Shown here: piece after piece, positions 59,192-64,000 of the stretch
Layout: the number at the start of each line of letters is the position of its first letter
How positions within the stretch are numbered: the stretch's first letter is position 1
Assembly: GCF_900445235.1 (NCBI RefSeq)
Contig: NZ_UFSM01000001.1
Span: forward strand, 738,501 to 802,500
DNA: 64,000 nucleotides
Direction of reading: 5' to 3'
Source of the DNA: Aminobacter aminovorans
GTDB lineage: Bacteria; Pseudomonadota; Alphaproteobacteria; Rhizobiales; Rhizobiaceae
The notes under the pieces: model-generated
Databases searched by the model: none
The model's input: the letters and a program-made list of their open reading frames with translations, nothing else
Told to the model about the DNA's origin: nothing
Made by a program: the position numbers and the translations under genes

Positions 59192-61729
59192 ATGCTTTTG
59201 GCAATTCAAGCTAGGGACAGGGCGCAACTGCTCCCGCCGGAAATGCAGGGTGAGGCGGTGGAGCATCCGACTGCGAGGTGCACTGCCGACCCTGACATCG
59301 ACACCGAGTTCGACGATGTCGGACTGGTCTTGCGGCGCTGGCAGGCAGCCTGCATCGACGGCGCCTTGCCGCCCTATGAAGAGCTGGCGCTCGGTAGCGT
59401 CGGCCGCTTTGCCGACGAGATGGCGGTGGTCCGGCTCCAGCCCGGCACGGACAGCTTCATCCTGCGTGCCGGCCCCCGGTTCAGCTCGATTGCAGCATTG
59501 AGCGAGCCCGCAGCGGTGCTGTCAGTGCTGCCATTCGCCTTCCAGCGGGCGATATCGAGCGCGATCGAACTTGCCCGCACTGCGGCACGTCCGCGGCTGG
59601 CGTTGTGCCGCTCGATCGTCGATGGCATGGTCTCCACCGTTGAGGTACTGGCGCTGCCGCTTTCATGCCGTTGGTCTGGCGAGTATTTTCTGGTCTTCGC
59701 ACGGCCGCGCAAGAACCAGATCGACCTAGCCCGGTTGCTCATCAACTCGACTGACGAAGGCATCCTGGCGCTCAGCGCGCTCGAATCCGCCGGCGGCGAG
59801 GCGCGGGACTACCAGATCCTCAGCATCAACAATGCGGCGGCGCGCCTTCTCGGCGTTTCTGCCGAAGACATGCGTTTCAGGCTGCTGTCGCAGGCAAACG
59901 CCGCCTGTGGCCTGGCACGTCTGCTCGACGAACGCGGCGTTGCCCGCGCGCATGGCGTGGCTGCGCCGTCGCTCGAGCTGGAGTACCAGCTTGGCGGGGA
60001 AACCGTTTCGTTGCAGGTCGGGGTCGCCGAGACCGATGGCCTTCTGGCTGTGACCCTGACCGACATACGCGAGATCCGGAACCGGGAAACGCTGTTCCGT
60101 TCGCTGTTCGACGACAACCCGGTGCCGATGTATGTGCGGCAGGCCGATGGCGGCGCGTTCCTGAACGTCAACACCGCCGCGCTCAATCTCTATGGCCGTG
60201 GCCGCGGCGAGTTCCTGGCGCTTGGCATCGCCGATCTTGAGCCTGGTGTTGCCGGCTTGCCGGCGCCCGGCGAACGGTTCGTTCGCCACCGCACGGCGGC
60301 GGGCAGCGAACTCGATGTCATCGAATATGCCAGGAACATCCAGGTCGGCACCGCACCCGCGACGCTGTCGACAATCGTCGACATCACCGAGCGCAAGCGT
60401 GCCGAAGACCGTATTTCCTTCCTCGCCCACCACGATCCGCTGACCGGCGTCGGCAATCGCACCACCTTCTCGAAGGAGATCGAAGAGGCGGTGGGCGCGG
60501 CAGTTGCAGGCCACCAACCCTTCGCGCTGCTTCTCCTCGACCTCGACGACTTCAAGGCGGTCAACGACACACTCGGCCATGCCGCCGGCGATTCCCTGCT
60601 GGTCGAGACGGCTGCCCGCATCCGCAAGCTTCTGCGCCGCAGCGATCTCGTTGCCCGGCTCGGCGGCGACGAGTTCGCCATCCTGCTGCGCGGCGCGCTC
60701 AGCCGCGCCGATGTCGAAACGCTGGCCAAACGCATCATCCAGGCGATCAGCGAGCCGCACGCCTATGAGGGGCATAAGCTGTCGATTGGCGCCAGCCTCG
60801 GCGCCGCGATCGCGCCGTCCGATGCACGAGAAGCCGGTACGCTGCTCAAATGCGCCGATCTGGCGCTCTACCGCTCGAAGCGGGACGGCAAGGGCGCGTT
60901 CCACTTCTTTGAACCGGAGATGGACGCCGAGATGCGTGACCGCCGCGAGCTCGAACTGGAGCTTCGCTGCGCCGATCTCGATCGCGAACTCGAGCTGCAC
61001 TACCAGCCGATCATCTCGGTGAAGACTGGTGCGCTGCGTGGCTTCGAAGCGCTTGTGCGTTGGCGCAATCCCAAGCGCGGCATGGTCTCGCCGGCGGAAT
61101 TCATTCCACTCGCCGAAGAGACCGGCATGATCGAGGCGATCGGGCGTTGGGTGCTCGACGAGGCCTGCCGGCGTGCCGCCACCTGGCCGGACGACCTCGT
61201 CATCGCCGTCAACGCGTCGGCCGTGCAGTTCCGGCAGGGGCAATTCGCGCAGACCATCGGCCAGGCGATTGCGCGGTCGCGGCTCGACCCGTCGCGGCTG
61301 GAAATCGAGATCACCGAATCCGTTCTTCTGGCCGACACAGGCGCCAATCTCGCCGTCCTGCAGCAGCTCAAGCAGATCGGCGTGCGCATCGCGCTGGATG
61401 ATTTCGGCACCGGATATTCATCGATGAGCTATCTCCGTTGCTTTCCATTCAGCCGGTTAAAGATCGACCGTTCCTTCGTCCGCGATATCGGCTCGAGCCG
61501 TGAATCGATGGCCATCGTGCGGGCCATCATCGGCCTTGGCGCCAATCTCGGCATCGACACGACGGCCGAAGGCGTCGAGACCGGCGCCCAGCTCGAACTG
61601 CTCAGGCGGGAGCGCTGCGGCGAGATCCAGGGATTCCTGTTCAGTCCGCCGGTCGACGGGGCGGGCGCGGCCGACATCATCGCGAGCTATCGTGGCAACA
61701 AGGTTCAGGTGCTTAGGGCGACTGCTTGA
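59192..61729 (+). CDS. PAS-GGDEF-EAL c-di-GMP cyclase/phosphodiesterase
   Basis: A protein of 845 residues. The first 175 or so have no recognised domain (a PAS-like fold possible near DFDDVGLVLRRWQAACIDGA). A PAS region (about 180-290) and a clear PAS (about 300-405, PMYVRQADGGAFLNVNTAAL) follow. GGDEF (about 415-575) has intact LGGDEFAILLRG; EAL (about 590-835) has GFEALVRWRNPKRG and DDFGTGYSSMSYL. No membrane helix is seen, so it should be cytosolic. The ATG at 59192 is chosen because AGGTGAG lies just upstream; a GTG at 59183 is possible. Confidence 0.92.
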   Translation: MLLAIQARDRAQLLPPEMQGEAVEHPTARCTADPDIDTEFDDVGLVLRRWQAACIDGALPPYEELALGSVGRFADEMAVVRLQPGTDSFILRAGPRFSSIAALSEPAAVLSVLPFAFQRAISSAIELARTAARPRLALCRSIVDGMVSTVEVLALPLSCRWSGEYFLVFARPRKNQIDLARLLINSTDEGILALSALESAGGEARDYQILSINNAAARLLGVSAEDMRFRLLSQANAACGLARLLDERGVARAHGVAAPSLELEYQLGGETVSLQVGVAETDGLLAVTLTDIREIRNRETLFRSLFDDNPVPMYVRQADGGAFLNVNTAALNLYGRGRGEFLALGIADLEPGVAGLPAPGERFVRHRTAAGSELDVIEYARNIQVGTAPATLSTIVDITERKRAEDRISFLAHHDPLTGVGNRTTFSKEIEEAVGAAVAGHQPFALLLLDLDDFKAVNDTLGHAAGDSLLVETAARIRKLLRRSDLVARLGGDEFAILLRGALSRADVETLAKRIIQAISEPHAYEGHKLSIGASLGAAIAPSDAREAGTLLKCADLALYRSKRDGKGAFHFFEPEMDAEMRDRRELELELRCADLDRELELHYQPIISVKTGALRGFEALVRWRNPKRGMVSPAEFIPLAEETGMIEAIGRWVLDEACRRAATWPDDLVIAVNASAVQFRQGQFAQTIGQAIARSRLDPSRLEIEITESVLLADTGANLAVLQQLKQIGVRIALDDFGTGYSSMSYLRCFPFSRLKIDRSFVRDIGSSRESMAIVRAIIGLGANLGIDTTAEGVETGAQLELLRRERCGEIQGFLFSPPVDGAGAADIIASYRGNKVQVLRATA

Positions 61730-61784
61730 CCGAACCGGATGACCGCGCCACCTAAGCTGCAGCAAGGTTGCCGGAGGAAATGCC

Positions 61785-62315
61785 ATGCCCGAGAAGATGT
61801 CCGCACTCAACGCTGACGGCGTTTCCGAGCCCTTTGCCGCCGAAGCGGCGCCGCTCGAAGCCTTTTCGCATGGCGAGCGTTTTGGCTCGAGCTTCCGCCA
61901 CCTGTCCAGCTTTGGCGGCGGCGACCATGTCGGCGTTGCGTTGGAGGAACTCGCGCCGGGCAAGGAGACGAACCCGTCGCACTATCACATGCTCGAGGAG
62001 GAGCACGCCTACATCCTTGAAGGCGCGCTGACACTGAAGCTGGGTGCGCGCAGCTATGTCATGAAGGCCGGCGACTATGTCTGCTTTCCAGCCGGCCAGA
62101 AGGTCGGCCATTCGCTGTTCAACCACACCGAGGCGCCATGCCGGTACCTGATCATCGGCGAGCGCAATCCAAACGATGTCATCGTCTATCCTGAATCCGG
62201 CAGGGTCAGCGTCCGCCTGACCGGCGAAGGCTACAGCAAATTGGCGACGATGGACTATTGGGAGGGCATCGATTCGAGCGCGACCGGTGCCCGGGCCGGG
62301 CGACCTCAGGAATAG
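61785..62315 (+). CDS. cupin-domain protein
   Basis: A protein of 176 residues with one double-stranded beta-helix cupin (about 45-125). The metal-binding motif 1 is HYHMLEEEHAYILEGALTL (two His, one Glu), and motif 2 is near PAGQKVGHSLFNHTEAPCRY. No enzyme class can be read from the sequence. The 3' end overlaps the convergent bestrophin-like gene by 10 bp. Confidence 0.85.
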   Translation: MPEKMSALNADGVSEPFAAEAAPLEAFSHGERFGSSFRHLSSFGGGDHVGVALEELAPGKETNPSHYHMLEEEHAYILEGALTLKLGARSYVMKAGDYVCFPAGQKVGHSLFNHTEAPCRYLIIGERNPNDVIVYPESGRVSVRLTGEGYSKLATMDYWEGIDSSATGARAGRPQE

Positions 62316-63211
62316 TAGAAGTTCTCCGCCGGCAGCATTGGCGGCGGCGTTTCGCCCAGCGCCTCGAACACCGAGATCTCGCAGACCCGGCACAGGCCGT
62401 CGAGGGCGAGGTCGTTGGCCTCCATGCCGAAAGGGTCTTCGAGCTCTTCCGACAGCGCATCAAGGCCGAAGAAGGTGTAGGCGATCAGCGCCGTAAACAG
62501 CGGCGTCGCCCAGCCGGCCGAACCCGCTAGCCCGAAGGGCAGCAGCAGGCAGAAGATGTAGGCGGTGCGCTGCAACAACAGCGTGTAGGCGAAGGGCAGG
62601 GGCGTTCCCATGATGCGCTCGCAACCTGCCTGCAAGGCAGAGATCGCTGCCAGCCGCTCGTCGAGGATGCGATAGTCCATCGCCTCCAGCACGTTGGCGC
62701 GCTTGAGTGCGCCGATCTTCTCGCCCATCCTGCGCATCGCCGCATCGGGCTTGTTGGTCGAAGCGTGGATTTCGTCCACGGCATCGCCGATGAACGGGCG
62801 GGCTGCATCCCTGGTGTCGACACGGCGCAGTTCACCGCGCAGGAAATGGCAGAAGGCGAGCGAATCCATTAAAAGCGGCCTAAGTTCGCTTCGGTCGGAG
62901 ATCATCGCGGTCGCGGCACGCGACAGGTTTCTGATCTCGAAGACGAGTTGGCCCCACAGTTTGCGGGCTTCCCACCAGCGATCATAGGCGGCGTTGTTGC
63001 GGAAGCCGAGATAGACCGAAAGGGCAACGCCGAGCAGCGCGAAAGGTGCGACGCCGGCATTGCCGAGATCGAGCTTGAGCAGCCTGATCGCGACAACCAC
63101 CGCCGCGCCATAGAGCGCGAAGCCCAGGATCTGCGGCAGGATGCGCGGCACCACGGAGCCGCGCATGACGAAGAACAGCTTCAAGAGGTTGGTGCGCGGG
63201 CGAACGATCAT
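62306..63211 (-). CDS. bestrophin-like (UPF0187) membrane protein
   Basis: A protein of 301 residues, probably a pentameric anion or cation channel of the bestrophin family. FALYGAAVVVAIRLLKLDLG and FALLGVALSVYLGFRNNAAY are helices; the family hallmark is FRNNAAYDRWWEARKLWGQL. The C-terminal helices are TLLLQRTAYIFCLLLPFGLA and LFTALIAYTFFGLDALSEEL, then EDPFGMEANDLALDGLCR, also diagnostic. Convergent with the cupin gene (10-bp overlap). Confidence 0.9.
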   Translation of the reverse strand: MIVRPRTNLLKLFFVMRGSVVPRILPQILGFALYGAAVVVAIRLLKLDLGNAGVAPFALLGVALSVYLGFRNNAAYDRWWEARKLWGQLVFEIRNLSRAATAMISDRSELRPLLMDSLAFCHFLRGELRRVDTRDAARPFIGDAVDEIHASTNKPDAAMRRMGEKIGALKRANVLEAMDYRILDERLAAISALQAGCERIMGTPLPFAYTLLLQRTAYIFCLLLPFGLAGSAGWATPLFTALIAYTFFGLDALSEELEDPFGMEANDLALDGLCRVCEISVFEALGETPPPMLPAENFYYS

Positions 63212-63358
63212 GCGGCGTGATACCTGTTTCCAAAAGATAGTGCGCCGCCGGGCCTGCCGGTGTCATCTCCAATCGCGACATGAATGGCGATTGCGTTGAT
63301 TTGTCCGAGGAGGCTGCCGGGCCTCGCCGCCCAATGGAGAGGCGCAAACTTGGGCAGG

Positions 63359-64000
63359 TCAGTTGTCGTAGGTTCGCCCGGTCAGCTTGTCGACCAGCCT
63401 GCGAAGCAGTCCGCCCCGCCTCAGCCGGCGGACCTCGTTCGCAAGCTCGGCTGTCGTGCTCGACAGCTCGCCGAGCTGGAACTGCAGTTCCTCGCTTGGG
63501 TCAAGACCCTCGCGCAATCTGACGAAGCTGCGGTCGTAGATCTGCTTCTGCTGCAGAAATCGTTCGATGATCGCAGCCATGGCGCGTTCGTCCTCGTTCG
63601 GCTCCCGCCTCGGCCAGGGCCTTTCCGCCAGCACGTCGCGGTAGATCGCCTCGATCTGCTCGGCGCCCTTTTCGCTGGCGAAGTCACGCCGCACGCGTTC
63701 GGTGACCGCAATGGCATCTTCCGCCCTGTAGGCGGCAATTTCGCGGTCGAGCAGTTCGGGCGATGCTGCGTCGGACAATGCGCCATAGGCGAAGTTGACG
63801 GCGGCAAAACCGTCGAATTTGCCCGTCGTCACCAAGCCGCCGACGCCGAAGCGGTCGATATTGATCACGGCGCAGCCCCGCGCCATGGCTTCGAGCGCCA
63901 TTCGGCCGCTGGCGAATGCCAGGTCCGTGCCGCCCAGCCGCTTGACCACGTCCTCCGCTGCCTTGCCGACCAGTTCGCCGCGGAAGGCAATGCCATGGCG
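63359..64000 (-). CDS. glycosyltransferase-like protein (N-terminal part beyond the window)
   Basis: The visible 214 codons are open to the right edge, so the gene begins outside the window. The stretch LGGTDLAFASGRMALEAMAR, GCAVINIDRFGVGGLVTTGK and the downstream AYRAEDAIAVTERVRRDFAS look like the nucleotide-sugar-binding half of a GT-B (group 1/4) glycosyltransferase. The C-terminal 75 residues are helical and charged (QFQLGELSSTTAELANEVRR), likely a coiled coil. Start, full length and substrate are not visible. Confidence 0.65.
   Translation of the reverse strand, partial: RHGIAFRGELVGKAAEDVVKRLGGTDLAFASGRMALEAMARGCAVINIDRFGVGGLVTTGKFDGFAAVNFAYGALSDAASPELLDREIAAYRAEDAIAVTERVRRDFASEKGAEQIEAIYRDVLAERPWPRREPNEDERAMAAIIERFLQQKQIYDRSFVRLREGLDPSEELQFQLGELSSTTAELANEVRRLRRGGLLRRLVDKLTGRTYDN

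Noticed and set aside
63280..63522. A small plus-strand reading frame between the bestrophin and glycosyltransferase genes
   Set aside because: It overlaps the 3' part of the glycosyltransferase, is Arg-rich, and has no convincing ribosome binding site.

Overview
This window looks like a chromosomal origin-proximal segment of a GC-rich alphaproteobacterium of the order Rhizobiales, most like Mesorhizobium/Aminobacter (Phyllobacteriaceae). The call rests on gene order (hslVU, secB-dnaQ-coaE-aroE-maf-ppsR | hemE-hemJ-rho, mnmE-mnmG-rsmG-parA-parB-holA), on a fixNOQP/fixGHIS-type cbb3 oxidase locus with an FnrN regulator, and on rhizobial-style palindromic intergenic repeats. I see no tRNA, rRNA, CRISPR array, prophage or insertion sequence. 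Almost every gene is intact; only the first (hslV) and last (a glycosyltransferase) are cut by the window edges.

Layout. 1-4.5 kb: hslV and hslU, separated by a GT8-like glycosyltransferase, an AAC(6')-like acetyltransferase and a polytopic membrane protein. 4.7-9.1 kb: cell-wall and envelope genes (DUF1402, XRE regulator, Smr protein, MltA, Tim44-like, FxsA). 9.2-13.4 kb: secB, then a leftward block dnaQ, coaE, aroE, maf and ppsR. 13,444-13,843: a 400-bp gene-free stretch with a perfect DnaA box, near-matches, eight GANTC (CcrM) sites and an AT-rich end. I call it the probable chromosomal origin. 13.8-18.9 kb: hemE, hemJ, rho and a thioredoxin-domain protein. 19-25.9 kb: mnmE, mnmG, rsmG, parA, parB and holA, with four parS sites around mnmG and a fifth near-match inside hemE.

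26-36.9 kb is a microaerobic respiration island: ccoGHIS, ccoNOQP, a hemerythrin-like protein, fnrN and hemN. FNR/FixK-type boxes (TTGAT-N4-RTCAA) sit before ccoN, ccoG and hemN. The hemN-fnrN gap carries three copies of the box sequence at an exact 17-bp period. 37-38.3 kb: UDP-glucose dehydrogenase. 38.3-46.4 kb is a propionyl-CoA/methylmalonyl-CoA module: mcm, pccA, pccB and the biotin transporter gene bioY, divergent from a PccR/ScfR-type regulator. The biotin importer therefore sits directly with the biotin-dependent enzyme.

46.4-64 kb: DUF423, tex, argG, an unrecognised protein, an MltB-like transglycosylase, an amine-oxidase-like flavoprotein, an SH3/DUF1236 secreted protein, a PAS-GGDEF-EAL protein with an altered GGDEF motif (GSDEF), ffh, chorismate mutase, rpsP, a second PAS-GGDEF-EAL protein with intact motifs, a cupin, a bestrophin-like channel and a truncated glycosyltransferase. 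A possible small transcription unit (promoter plus strong hairpin terminator) lies upstream of ffh. No wholly new multi-gene system is evident. The most interesting signals are the origin/parS architecture, the 17-bp-phased FNR-box array, and the putative small RNA or leader before ffh.
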